Assembly (NCBI GenBank): GCA_018857735.1
Contig: JABMCL010000854.1
Coordinates: 172,501-236,500 of the forward strand
Direction of reading: 5' to 3'
Origin: Alviniconcha marisindica
Taxonomy: Eukaryota > Mollusca > Gastropoda > Provannidae
DNA: 64,000 nucleotides
Shown here in pieces: positions 33,689-44,153 of the stretch (its first letter is position 1; each line of letters opens with the position of its first letter). The notes beneath the pieces were generated by a model. That model was not told the DNA's origin, searched no databases, and was given only the letters and a program-made list of their open reading frames with translations. The position numbers were made by a program, and so were the translations under genes.

Positions 33689-34640
33689 TTTGTCGGCACA
33701 CACTAAATGCTAAAAATGTATACGTGCTAAAGACTAGTATATCGTCAGATTTTTTAAAACGCTTTTTAAAAAAATGGGCTAAAACAAAAACAGATCAAAA
33801 ACGGTTTCAAAAACAAGTATTCAGATACATAATCCAAAGAAATTTTCTCGAATAAAATCCTCAAGTAAAATGTGTTCCACGGCTAGTCGCCCAATGAAAA
33901 ACTTGAGGACAATGAAAGGGGGTGATGGAAGGAAAAAAGGGGGGGGGGGGGGAAGGAAGAAGAAAGGCAGGCCACACACACAAAAAGAAGAAAACAAACC
34001 CGTCCCCCGGCCAAAAGGTTTGCGACCTGCGGCCTGACAAACTTAAAGTCGTCTGATTTGAAATAGTGACTGTAGGTTGTTATTGCTGCTGCTGCTGCTG
34101 CTGTTGTTGATGTTGTTGTTTATTTGTTTCAATTTAAAACTTCTGCTTGAGAGTTTTATTTTCTATAAAAAATAAAAGGACAAAACGTTTTTGTTTTTGT
34201 TTTTTGTTTTTATTTTATTTTATGTTTTTTTAAAAGTCCAGATTCGCTGTAGTGTCCATAGAGAGATCAAACATTTGTTGTCTTCACCACCTCCCCCCCC
34301 CCCTCCCCACCTCCCCCCCCCCCCCCCCCCGCCCCCTCCACCAGGAGGACGCTACGGTGTCCGGTGAGGGATGGTGTGTAGGGGGGGGGGGGGGCGATAG
34401 AATTCAGAGCACCAGTCATTCCACCACGGTTTGGTTTCACACGACAATTGCCGGGTCCCCCTAGCAGAGGGCTGGCTACAACCAACAAACCGGATCACAC
34501 GGCCAAGAGGCACTTTCTTCCTGCCTCCTTCAACAAACATCACAAGGCGGGAGTCTCTTTTTGTTTCCCTCTTCTTTTTCTCTTCCTTTCAGGCAGTAAA
34601 GCAAGGCACAGAGAGAGAAAGAGGAAGAAGAAAAAGAAAG
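33689..34640. other. Non-coding; homopolymer-rich
   Basis: Holds G runs (33939-33952, 34381-34394), a C-rich tract (34285-34345) and (GCT)(GTT) triplets at 34083-34120. No gene recognised. Confidence 0.45.
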
Positions 34641-34646
34641 AAAAAA

Positions 34647-34784
34647 GCCTGCAGAACAAACGGCGCGGGACTGCATGTAGCCACTGGAGGCGGGGAGAGA
34701 GAGGGAGAGAGAGAGAGAGAGAGAAGAAGAAGAAGAAGAAGAAAACCTGCAGAACAAACGGCGCGGGACTGCATGTAGCCACGC
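34647..34784. repeat. Two copies of a 40-bp segment around an (AG)n/(AAG)n tract
   Basis: CCTGCAGAACAAACGGCGCG GGACTGCATGTAGCCAC occurs at 34648-34684 and 34746-34782, separated by AG and AAG microsatellite DNA. The duplication explains why plus- and minus-strand frames repeat. Confidence 0.85.
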
Positions 34785-35009
34785 AGGAGGCGTGTCGAAT
34801 CCGGACAGGTTTGCTGGCACGTCAGTGCTAATTCTGGCTGCATCATGAGATACGTGTGGTCATTTTGCGAAAGGTTTCTGGATCGCCTGCCGGCTACGCC
34901 CTGGCAGGGCTTGTGTGTTCTCTTCTTGCTGCTGCTGCTGCGGACCTGATGAGTACGTAGGCTGTGAATTAGTCTCTTCTGCTTCTTGTTTCAAGTTTCG
35001 CATGCCTGC

Positions 35010-35480
35010 CTTTCTTTTCTTTTCTTTTCTTTTCTTTTCTTTTCTTTTCTCTTGTCTCCCTTTCTCCCGTCTTCTTCTTCTTCTTCTTCTTCTTCTTCTT
35101 CTTCTTCTTCTTCTTCTTCTTCTTGTTATTCTTCTTCTTCTTCTTCTTCTTTATTCTTCTTCTTCTTCTTTGTTCTTCTTCTTCTTCTTCTTCTTCTTCT
35201 TTGTTGTTGTTCTTCTTCTTCCTCTTCTTCGCCCAGATATAACTGTACTGGCTGACTGGGCGTGAAACACCAAGTTACTTATTACTGATTCTCAGTTCTT
35301 TTTTCGTTCTTTTTCTTCTTTTTCTTCTTCTTCTTCTTCTTGATTGACTTCTTCTCTTGCTTCTTCTTCTTCTTCTTAACCGTACCGGTTGACTGGGCAT
35401 AAAACACCAACTTACTTACTCTTCTTCTTCTTTTTCTTTGTCTTCTTCTGCTTCTTCTTTTCCTTGTTCTCTTTTTTCTT
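35010..35480. repeat. (TTTTC)n and (CTT)n tracts with two ACTT elements
   Basis: TTTTC units (35011-35050) and CTT (35070-35228) lead into a plus-strand ACTT-tailed element at 35229-35285 (CGCCCAGATATAACTGTACT GGCTGACTGGGCG). More CTT is followed by a second, 5'-truncated one at 35378-35421 (AACCGTACCGGTTGACTGGG). CTT resumes beyond it. The elements appear to have inserted in, or seeded, the triplet tract. Confidence 0.85.
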
Positions 35481-35740
35481 CTTCTTCCCAATCAGAGATC
35501 AAAGCTAGAAACATGAAGATTAAACAAAAACAACAAATTGAAAAAGAAAAAAAGGGGGTGGGGGTAGTGGGTGGAGTGCCATCTGGCCTAGCACTGTAAC
35601 ATCGGAGGGGCCTGTCTTCGCGAGAGCTTAGATTCCACACAGGCCCAGCACCAGGAAGGGGGTGGGGGTGGGGGGGGGACGTGTAGTACAACTGCTCGTG
35701 TTGGTTTTGCGCCCTTTTCAACTCTATCCGCGTATCTCAC
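35481..35740. other. Non-coding, no gene seen
   Basis: A-rich and G-rich patches only (35546-35575, 35656-35678). Confidence 0.4.
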
Positions 35741-35931
35741 AGTGTGTGAGTGTGTGTCCGTGTGTATGTGCCAGTGTGTTGTGTGTCTGTGTGTATGTGA
35801 GTGTGTTTGTGTGTGAGAGAGAGTGTATCAGTGAGTGAGTGTGTATGTGTGTGTGTGAAAGAGAGAGAACATGAGGGAAAATCGAGAGCTAGGCTGTGTG
35901 TGTGTGTGTGTGTGACGGAGAGGGAGAGAGA

Positions 35932-35970
<39 letters not shown>

Positions 35971-36052
35971 GTGTGTATGTGAGTGTGAGAGAGAGTATTT
36001 GAGTGTGTGTGTAAGAGAGAGAGAGAACATGAGGGGAAATCGAGAGCTAGGC

Positions 36053-36116
<64 letters not shown>

Positions 36117-36203
36117 TGTGTGCAAACGTTTTCTTTTCTGGGGCGGAGAAGCTGAGTATGCGCGCGAGTACGGGTGTGTCACGGGCTAATTTTAGTGTGT
36201 GTG

Positions 36204-36237
<34 letters not shown>

Positions 36238-36250
36238 GGGGGGGGGGGGG
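35741..36250. repeat. (TG)n/(AG)n microsatellites with a duplicated 50-bp segment
   Basis: AGAGAGAGAACATGAGGGAA AATCGAGAGCTAGGC occurs at 35862-35895 and, slightly changed, at 36017-36052. TG and AG tracts surround both and a G run ends the block at 36237-36253. Confidence 0.9.
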
Positions 36251-36473
36251 GAGGGAACGATTTATATAAACGAGTTAGAGAGCTGAGAGTGAGACTGTGT
36301 TCCAGTAATTGATCTGTTTGTCACAGAATGCCAGGAAGGTCTGTGCTGAAGAGTCTCTGGGGGCAAGCAGGGCGGAAGGGGAGGGGGTTGGGGGCCGCAA
36401 TGCTGGTTGTGATCAAGCCATACACACCTGCGCCCCGGAAACGGCAGCGCCTTCGCCCTTTGCCTCCAACCCA
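36251..36473. other. Non-coding, no gene seen
   Basis: Nothing recognised. Confidence 0.35.
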
Positions 36474-38303
36474 CTAACCTTTGCTAGTGCTGCTTACATT
36501 TTGCTAGTGCTGCTTATACTTTGCCAGTACTGTTTACACTTTGCTAATACTGTTTGCACTTTGCTAATAATGTTTGCACTTTGCTAATACTGCTAGTAAT
36601 ACTGCTAGTACCATTTGCTAATGCTGCTTACTCTTTGCTAGTACTGTTTACACTTTGCTAGTACTGCTTACACTCTGCTAGTACCATTTGCTAGTGCTGC
36701 TTACTCTTTGCTAGTACTGTTTACACTTTGCTAATATTGCTTACACTTTGCTAGAACTGCTTAAAGTACTGCTTACACTTTGCTAGTACTGCTTAAAGTA
36801 CTGCTTACTCTTTGCTAGTACTGCTTACACTGCTAGTACTGCTTACACTTTGCTAGTACTGCTTAAATACTGCTTACAGTTCTGCTAGTACCATTTGCTA
36901 GTGCTGCTTACTCTTTGCTAGTACTGCTTACACTGCTAGTACTGCTTACACTTTGCTAGTACTGCTTAAATACTGCTTACAGTTTGCTAGTACCATTTGC
37001 TAGTGCTGCTTACTCTTTGCTAGTACTGCTTACACTGCTAGTACTGCTTACACTTTGCTAGTACTGCTTAAATACTGCTTACAGTTTGCTAGTACCATTT
37101 GCTAGTGCTGCTTACTCTTTGCTAGTACTGCTTACACTGCTAGTACTGCTTACACTTTGCTAGTACTGCTTAAAGTACTGCTTACAGTTTGCTAGTACCA
37201 TTTGCTAGTGCTGCTTACTCTTTGCTAGTACTGATTACACTGCTAGTACTGCTTAAAGTACTGCTTACACTTTGCTAGTACCATTTGCTAGTGCTGCTTA
37301 CTCTTTGCTAGTACTGTTTACACTTTGCTAGTGCTGTTTACACTTTGCTAGTACTGCTTACACTTTGCTAATGCTGCTTACACTTTACTAATGCTGCTTA
37401 CATTTTGCTAGTGCTGTTTACACTTTGCTAGTTCTGCTTACACTTTGCTAGTGCTGTTTATACTTTGCTAGTGCTGCTTACTCTTTGCTAGTGCTGTTTA
37501 CTCTCTGCCAGTACCTGCTTACACTTTGTTAGTGCTGCCTACTCTTTTCTAGTGCTGATTACTCTCTGCTAGTACCTGCTTACACTTTGCTAGTGCTGCT
37601 TACTCTTTGCTAGTACTGCTTAACTTTGCTAGTGCTGCTTACACTTTGCTAGTACTGCTTACACTTTTCTAGTACTGTTTACACTTTTCTAGTACTGCTT
37701 ACACTTTGCTAGTACTGCTTACACTTTGCTAGTGCTGCCTACTCTTTGCCAGTACTGCTTACACTTTGCCAGTACTGCTTTCTCTTTGCTAGTGCTGCTT
37801 ACACTTTGCTGTACTGCATACACTTTGCCAGTGCTGCTTTCTCTTTACTAGTGCTGCTTACACTTTGCTAGTGCTGCTTACACTTTGCTGGTACTGCTTA
37901 CACTTTGCCAGTGCTGCTTACACTTTGCCAGTGCTGCTTACACTTTGCTAGTATTTCTTACTCTTTGCTAGTGCTGCCTGCTCTTTGTTAATACTGCTTA
38001 CTATTTGCTTGTACTGCTACTGCTTACTCTTTGCTAGTACTGCTTACTCTTTGCTTGTACTGCTTATTCTTTGCCATTACTGCTTACTCTTTGCTAGTAC
38101 TGCTTATTCTTTGCTAGTGCTGCCTACTCTTTGCCAGTACTGCTTACCCTTTGCTAATACTGCTTACACTTTGCTAGTACTGCTACTGCTTACCCTTTCC
38201 TAGTACTGCTTACTCATTTCTAGTACTGCTTACTCTTCGCTTGTACTGCTACTGCTTACTCTTTGCTTGTACTGCTTATTCTTTGCTAATACTGCTTTAT
38301 GCC
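36474..38303. repeat. Minisatellite, unit about 20 bp, 1.8 kb
   Basis: The unit CTTTGCTAGTACTGCTTACA repeats about 90 times. Variants are mainly AGTACTG/AGTGCTG/AATACTG and TACAC/TACTC. Parts of the array show a higher-order pattern. Between about 36600 and 37330 a longer unit (ACCATTTGCTAGTGCTGCTT ACTCTTTGCTAGTACTGC and so on, 110-140 bp) is repeated about six times. Stops (TAG, TAA) are frequent, so almost no frame crosses it. Confidence 0.95.
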
Positions 38304-38604
38304 TATAATTATTCGAGGATATTTTGTTGGTTGTTTTTCTGTTGTTCCTTGCTTGGTTTCGTTTCGTTGTTGTTTTGTTGTGGTGGTGGTGGCAGTGGCA
38401 GTATCAGTGTTTGTTGGCTTCTTTTGTTGTGGTGATGGTGGTGGTTTTATTTAATTTATTGTTTGTGGTTTGTTGTTGTTTTTGTTTTTTTGGTGTGTGT
38501 TCACTTCCGAAGATTTCGATCCGTCCAGGTACATAATTATACGATTGTCTTCGCCTTGCATGACGACACTGCAGGTGATTGCCAGGTGATAGTTGTCACA
38601 GATG
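38304..38604. other. Non-coding, GT-rich
   Basis: GTT- and GGT-rich DNA with no recognisable gene. Confidence 0.4.
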
Positions 38605-38605
38605 T

Positions 38606-38785
38606 GGGCCCCGGATAGCTCAGTGGCAGAGCGCCGAACTGGTGGTGGAAAGGTCTGTGTTGTGGGTTGGAACCCCGGCAGGAGCGGCGGGAGAATGTTC
38701 GTGCCCTGAGTCAACTTTCTCTGCCGACTCTGATAAATCCCGGACGTGACGTTGTGCCAAGGGTGTAGGTGGCGGATTACAGCTG

Positions 38786-38856
<71 letters not shown>
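38606..38856 (+). mobile_element. tRNA-derived SINE B with (CA)n tail
   Basis: GGGCCCCGGATAGCTCAGTG GCAGAGCGCC contains an A box (TAGCTCAGTGG) like that of many tRNAs. A B-box-like GGGTTGGAACCCC lies at 38664-38676. The body that follows is GAGAATGTTCGTGCCCTGAG TCAACTTTCTCTGCCGACTC. The element ends at a CA microsatellite (38791-38856). The anticodon arm is not tRNA-like, and the body excludes a real tRNA gene. Only one copy is seen in the window. Confidence 0.8.
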
Positions 38857-38857
<1 letters not shown>

Positions 38858-39677
38858 ACCCTCTCAGTGTCAGCAGCTTATTCTTTTATATAAAAAGCTG
38901 TTCGCCTGCATACATGCGCGCCGCGTGACACACACACACACACTGACACTGACATACACATATGACGTACACCACACACACTATGACATACACCACACAC
39001 TATGACATACACCACACATTGAGTTGTTGATGTTTTATTGTTAAATGTTTTATGTAAATGACGAGCCAGAAGGCAAATTTCTCCACACAGAGACAATAAA
39101 GTTGTATTGCATACCACACACACACCCACCACCACGGCCACCACCACCACCACACTGACACAAACACACGTGCGCGCGCAGTCTCATTACCAGCTGAGTG
39201 TTCGGGGTCACAAGGAACCAGAGGCAGTATAACTATTATTCGTCTGTGCAACAATACATGGAATGGTGGGTTCGGCACTCTGGTATTGAGGGTAGGACAA
39301 TCTGATGTGTTAGGAAATACTGCCACAAGTTATCTGATTGTGCATTAATGTATTGCCACTGTGGTGCCCCCCCCCCCCCCCCTCAAAAAAAATAATAGTA
39401 ATCAAATAAAAAATAATCACGGAAGCCACAGATAAGCACTAGCAGTTTAATTTTGCCCGGCCAGTCATATTTTTTGAGGCGGACGATGTAAGGGAGGTAA
39501 TCCTTGCTGCGTTGTGGTCACACAGTCGGACGGAGTTGCTGCGACTGATTTCACGCTCGATGCGTGGTTTGTTTTTTATTTCTGTTGTTTGTTGTGTTTA
39601 TTTGTGTGTGTGTTTTGTAGTTTCAGCAATGCACTCAAATGTATAACTTTTTTGTTTTATTTTTAAATCTCCATCAT
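38857..39677. other. Non-coding, no gene seen
   Basis: CA-rich patches (38932-38995, 39113-39160) and a poly-C run (39367-39382). GAGACAATAAAGTTGTATTG at 39090 resembles a LINE 3' end (AATAAAGTT then T-rich DNA) but is too short to assign. Confidence 0.4.
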
Positions 39678-39851
39678 TTTAATAATAAATAATAATGGAA
39701 ATTTGTAAAGCACCTATCCTGCGGCTCAAAGCGCTGAACAAGCATGCACACATAATGTACATCGAGATGGAAAAAGTTATCCAAAAAAATAAATAATGTA
39801 TATATTAACAAGTGTTCAAGCATAATTATGCAAAAGACACACGCACGCACG

Positions 39852-39892
<41 letters not shown>

Positions 39893-41475
39893 TACAGACT
39901 GATAGGAGTGAAGGACAATGTGGTTTAACTGAAATATTCTGAGAAGAGAAATGTCTTGAGTTAGATTTTGAAGGAAGAGAGAGTAGCAAAGTGCCTGATG
40001 CCTTGGGGGAGATTATTCCAGATGTGGGGGCCAAAGTGTGAGAAAGTGCGAAAGCCACGGGTTTTGCGGTTGAAACGTTGGATTTTGAGCATGCGTGTGT
40101 CTGACGAAGAGCGGAGAGAGCGGGAAGGACTGTAAAGGTGTAGCAGCTCAGAAAGATGAGAGGGAGGGAACCTGTGATTGCGTTGTAACACATGCCAGCA
40201 GTTTTGTATTTTATCCGTTCAGAAACTGGGAGCCAGTGGAGTTGCTGTAGGAGAGGTGTGCAGTTTTGATGGCGTGGAGCTCTGGGAATGAGGGGTGCAG
40301 CAGTATTTTGGACTTTCTGCATTCGTTGAATTACAGAGTTCGGAGTGCCCATGAGAAGAGAGTTGCAGTAGTCTAGTCTGGACAATACACAAGAAGTTAC
40401 CAGTTGTTTTGCTGCATCTTCTGTGAGATACCTACGGATGGAGCTGATGCGTTTTAGTTCATAGTAGGCTGTTTGACAGATTTTGATTGCGTGTTGCTTC
40501 ATTGTGAGGTTAGAATCAAGGAAAATCCTAAGTTCCTGACTTTGTTTGAAAACAGAATTTCATGTGTACCGAGCATGATTGACGATGGTAAGCAATGACA
40601 AGAGGACAGAGAAGGTGTCGAGAAGAGAATGGCTTCAGTTTTATCTTCATTAAGTTTGAGTTGGTTGTTGCACATCCATGCTTTTATGTCATCTGTACAT
40701 GATTGCTTAGGCTTTGCACGTCGTTTCGGGTGGAGTTGATTTTTGAAGTTTGGTGTCGTCTGCAAAAAGCTGATGGTTGGCTGAGTGATTGGCTATGATG
40801 TCTGAAAATGGAGTAGTGTACAAAACAAACAGCACAGGTCCCAACACTGAACCCTGTGGAACACCAAACATGACTGGAGAAGAAGAGGAAGCAGAATTGT
40901 TGACAACAACGCACTGATTTCTGTCCAGAAGGTAAGATCGAAACCACTGGAAAGCGGTAGAGTGGATGCCAAAGACAGTTTCGAGATGGCGGAAAGAAGA
41001 ATCTGGTGATCGATAATATCAAACGCAGCTGAAAGATCCAGTAAGAGTAAAACAGAGATTTTGTCTTCATCCATAGCGTTTAACAAGTCGTTTACAACGC
41101 GTAGGAGTGCAGTCTCGGTGCTGTGTCCGGCGCGGTAGGCTGACTGGAAAGGATTGCAGAGGTTGTTTTCTTGGAGGTGTGCAAGAAGTTTGTGTAGAAC
41201 GACCTTTTCAAGAATTTTAGACAGAAATGGCAGGTTTGAGATTGGACGGTAGTTTTTCAGTACACTTTGATCGAGGGAGGGTTTTTTGAGCAGGGGTTTG
41301 ACAATAGCAGTTTTAAGTCTGGTGGTACAAAACCAGAAGCCAATGAAGTGTTGATGATGTTGGTGATTGTAGGGAGGAGAATATCAAGGTTTTCGTACAT
41401 CCATCTTGCCATCTTAATGATTTGTTTCCAGTGTAATAAACTACAAATAACACTTTCTGAAGAGGAAGTTTGTTT
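39678..41475 (-). pseudogene. CR1/L2-like LINE reverse transcriptase, frameshifted
   Basis: On the minus strand the reverse transcriptase can be followed through several frames. TNIINTSLASGFVPPDLK (about 41340) is upstream. LLLLDLSAAFDIIDH carries the first catalytic D (about 41030). GVPQGSVLGPVLFVLY lies at 40813-40863 and FADDTK, the catalytic box, at about 40755-40775. CNNQLKLNEDKTE, SCVLSRLDYCNSLLMG and LHWLPVSERIKYKT follow, then the tail FGPHIWNNLPQGIRH. The 3' end near 39680-39720 reads, on the minus strand, GCGCTTTGAGCCGCAGGATA then (ATT)n. Several frameshifts break it, and the endonuclease domain is not seen. It shares its C-terminal pattern with the insert at 22263. Confidence 0.9.
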
Positions 41476-41520
41476 CCACTTGTCCTGCATCTAACGACCA
41501 TAACAACAAACAGATTTAAG

Positions 41521-41709
41521 GTGATGATGATGATGAAGTGATGCTTAATGTCCTCAGATGTCAGTTGACATATTAGGGACAAGCTGTGACCAATGCCGAA
41601 GCCGGCATGGTTCAAGATATAGCTTTACGTCCACGGAAACCAGAAGGCTCGTTAGGACGGACAGCCCAGGACGGCCACCTCGACGCTCACACAGCTCCTG
41701 AACTATGAG
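41521..41709 (+). repeat. Repeat C copy 2
   Basis: GATGATGATGATGAAGTGAT then GCTTAATGTCCTCAGATGTC, GACAAGCTGTGACCAATGCC GAAGC, CTTTACGTCCACGGAAACCA, CCCAGGACGGCCACCTCGAC and CACACAGCTCCTGAACT. It follows the block order of the copy at 32770. Confidence 0.85.
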
Positions 41710-43106
41710 AGATTTAAGGTTGAAAAAGCATCTTGTTATAGTTCAGTTTCGAGTCCTGCAGAATAAGTTTCGTCAAGTGCCTGTGCAGCACACGCACACA
41801 AAATAAGCTCCATTCTTTTGACCAATCGCAGCAATGATAGCGAAGGTGTGTACTTCCGGGAGCCTTCGTCTTCTCAAGGTCGCCAACACAGCACGCCACT
41901 TGGTGTTTCTCTCACGCACCGAGTACAAAACCTGCGGACACATTTTGTGGCGTGCTGTGCGAAACACGTGTTGCCGGTTATTGATTTGTTGTAATCAGTT
42001 TCATCAGGCTACACGGTGTGACCGGAGCGATGCCATTATTGTCGGAAACGTGGAGGGATACATGTAAGTGGGATTACCCAGCAGACGAGAAAAGCCAAGC
42101 GAGACTGAGACCGTAGAGGTACACTCGTGTTCATCGTGTACGATGCAAGGGCACAGAAATTACCACCCTGCGTTTCAAAACTTGTGACCAGAGCTGAAAT
42201 GTGGACTTTGCGAACACCACCTAAAGTGCCAGAATAATCATCAACATGATTGCGGGCATCTAAGGAAAGACTAAGACATTCAGGCCTGTCTCGGTTCACA
42301 GTAATGTACATTCGTGTTACATCATAAACGAACTTAGCACAAATGGAAAATGTATTGTCTTCTGTTGTTGTTTGTTTGTTTAGTTGTTGTTTTTTTTATT
42401 TGGCAAAACAGAATGGGAAATACTATATGATTGGCACAGTTTCAGGGGGCAGAGGAGATACATGTGGTTGATATTTTAAAGGTTGAACTGTTACTGTACT
42501 AAAAACGTAAAATCGTAAAGGGTTTCAAATCTGTGACACTTCACTGTTCACATTGCAACATGTCAGAAACAAAAGGATGCTTGTTCAAACTTACAAAATA
42601 AAATTGTAACCCAAACATCTAGGTATGCAACAGGAATGTTCTCCAGCATTGTCTGGTGACAGAATGAGGGAAATCCAGTCCAAAATCAAAATGTCTTAAA
42701 ATGATGCATAAATATTAAACATCTTGTTTTTGTCACCTATTCTTCAAATTTTCAAGATCAAATAATTTTTCAGCTAAATAACTTGGAATACAGTTTCTAA
42801 TTAATACATTTTATAGTATGTGGACTGTGTATTGTACATTGAATGGCCACATGGGTAACACTTGTGACAAATGTGACACCTTGTCTTCATCAATACAGTA
42901 CTAAATTTTATGTGAAGCTTGCCGGCAAGTTTTACCGACAAGCTGAAGGCAGTCAATTAAAGCTGTTTATGGCGCACATGTTTCCCAAGTTTGAAGATCA
43001 CATGTTGGTCACAGACTTTAAAAAAACTAAGGCTCAGGACAGTGTAACCTTTTCACCTTGTCCCATGACACCTGGCCTTGTCCCAAGCATGACCAGAATT
43101 TCACCT
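41710..43106. other. Non-coding, no gene seen
   Basis: AT-rich unique-looking DNA. A 90-codon frame (42843-43115, plus) has no recognisable domain, and its end lies in repeat C. I would not call it a gene without transcript evidence. Confidence 0.4.
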
Positions 43107-43288
43107 GGTAGGTAGGTAGGTAGTGTTGCATAATGTCCTCAGATGTCAGTTGACATATATTAGGGACAAGCTGAGACGAATGCCGAAGCATGGTTCAGCA
43201 TAGCTTTACGTCCACAGAAACCATAAGGCTCATTAGGACGGAAAGCCCAGGACGGCCACCTCAACTCTCACACAGCTCCTGAACTATC
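43107..43288 (+). repeat. Repeat C copy 3
   Basis: It begins with (GGTA)n instead of (GAT)n, then GTGTTGCATAATGTCCTCAG, GACAAGCTGAGACGAATGCC GAAGC, CTTTACGTCCACAGAAACCA TAAGGCTCATTAGGACGG and CACACAGCTCCTGAACTATC. It lies about 760 bp upstream of the carrier gene start codon. Confidence 0.85.
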
Positions 43289-44050
43289 CATTTCACCTGT
43301 TTCACTATACTTTGTATTGTATTTTCTTGGTCATAAGACATGCTGGTTTGGGGTTGGTTTTAGTGTGTATGCTGTGTGTTTTGTTTGTTTGTTGTTGGGC
43401 AGGGGGAGGGGGATAAATTTTAAATTAGATATAAAATACTAATTTGCATTCTGTTGTTTGTTGCAGAAAATTGGCAGACCTTCATGATCTTCTCACTTCA
43501 CAGCTGGCAGTCTGACACCCTGAATCTCGAGAGGCTAGATATAATACATCAGCATCAAAAGCTTTAGGTCTAATGAAGTAATTTGTGTTGTTTCTCAGAC
43601 CTGCTCAGTAAACTTTCACAACTGTGTCATGTAAATCTAGGCGCCACATGATTTCTGATTCCCAGGTTGATTGTAATTGATTCAAATCCATTGTTTGTTA
43701 GACCTAATAATAATATCATTATGTAGGTTATGTAACTTCTAAGCCTCCAAAAGTCACAAGTGATGGAAAGTTGATTTGCAGGAATATTGGCAAACTACTG
43801 TAATGACTTGAGGAGTAACTAACAACAGACGGTACCGTTGGTGACTGAGCAAGCAGCTGATGCAGTGATAGAGGAAGGGAACAGCGCCCTCCCACCAAAC
43901 TTACTGGTCACAAAGGGAGGGGGCACTACCCACCAACCAAATTTACTGCTAGCAGAGTGTGGGAATACCACCCAGACTTACTAGTACTGCAGCACTGGTA
44001 GTAGTAGTAGTAGTAGTAGTGCTCAGCGCGAGGAAACGGCATCAGTGACC
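43289..44050 (+). other. Upstream region of the carrier gene
   Basis: This precedes the start codon at 44051. It has an (AGT)n microsatellite at 43998-44020 just upstream. In the frame of the gene there is a TAG at 43982-43984 and no ATG between it and 44051. The promoter, transcription start and any 5' non-coding exon cannot be located from sequence alone; I see no convincing TATA box. Confidence 0.4.
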
Positions 44051-44153
44051 ATGGAGCCAGCGATGGAACTGGTGGAGCAGGAGATGGGGGTGAGGGAGAA
44101 ATCCCGATCCACCGCCATTGATGCTCTGGTCGACTTTACTGGGGGCACCATAG
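44051..44153 (+). CDS. SLC25A15: SLC25A15-type carrier, exon 1
   Basis: The start ATG sits in a good context (GTGACCATGG, with A at -3). It encodes residues 1-34, [20 protein letters not shown] then [14 protein letters not shown], plus one base of codon 35. The last part aligns with the start of helix 1 in ORC1 (AIDLTAG). The donor is ATAG|GTCAGT at 44154. A stop lies in frame at 43982, with no other ATG in between. Confidence 0.88.

Noticed and set aside
38606..38680. A functional tRNA gene
   Set aside because: The A box is good, but the B box is altered, the anticodon arm does not fold, and the sequence continues into a SINE body and CA tail.
42843..43115. 90-codon plus-strand frame upstream of the carrier gene
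   Set aside because: No recognised similarity, and its end runs into repeat C. Unlikely to be an upstream exon because it has no good donor in a matching phase that I can see.
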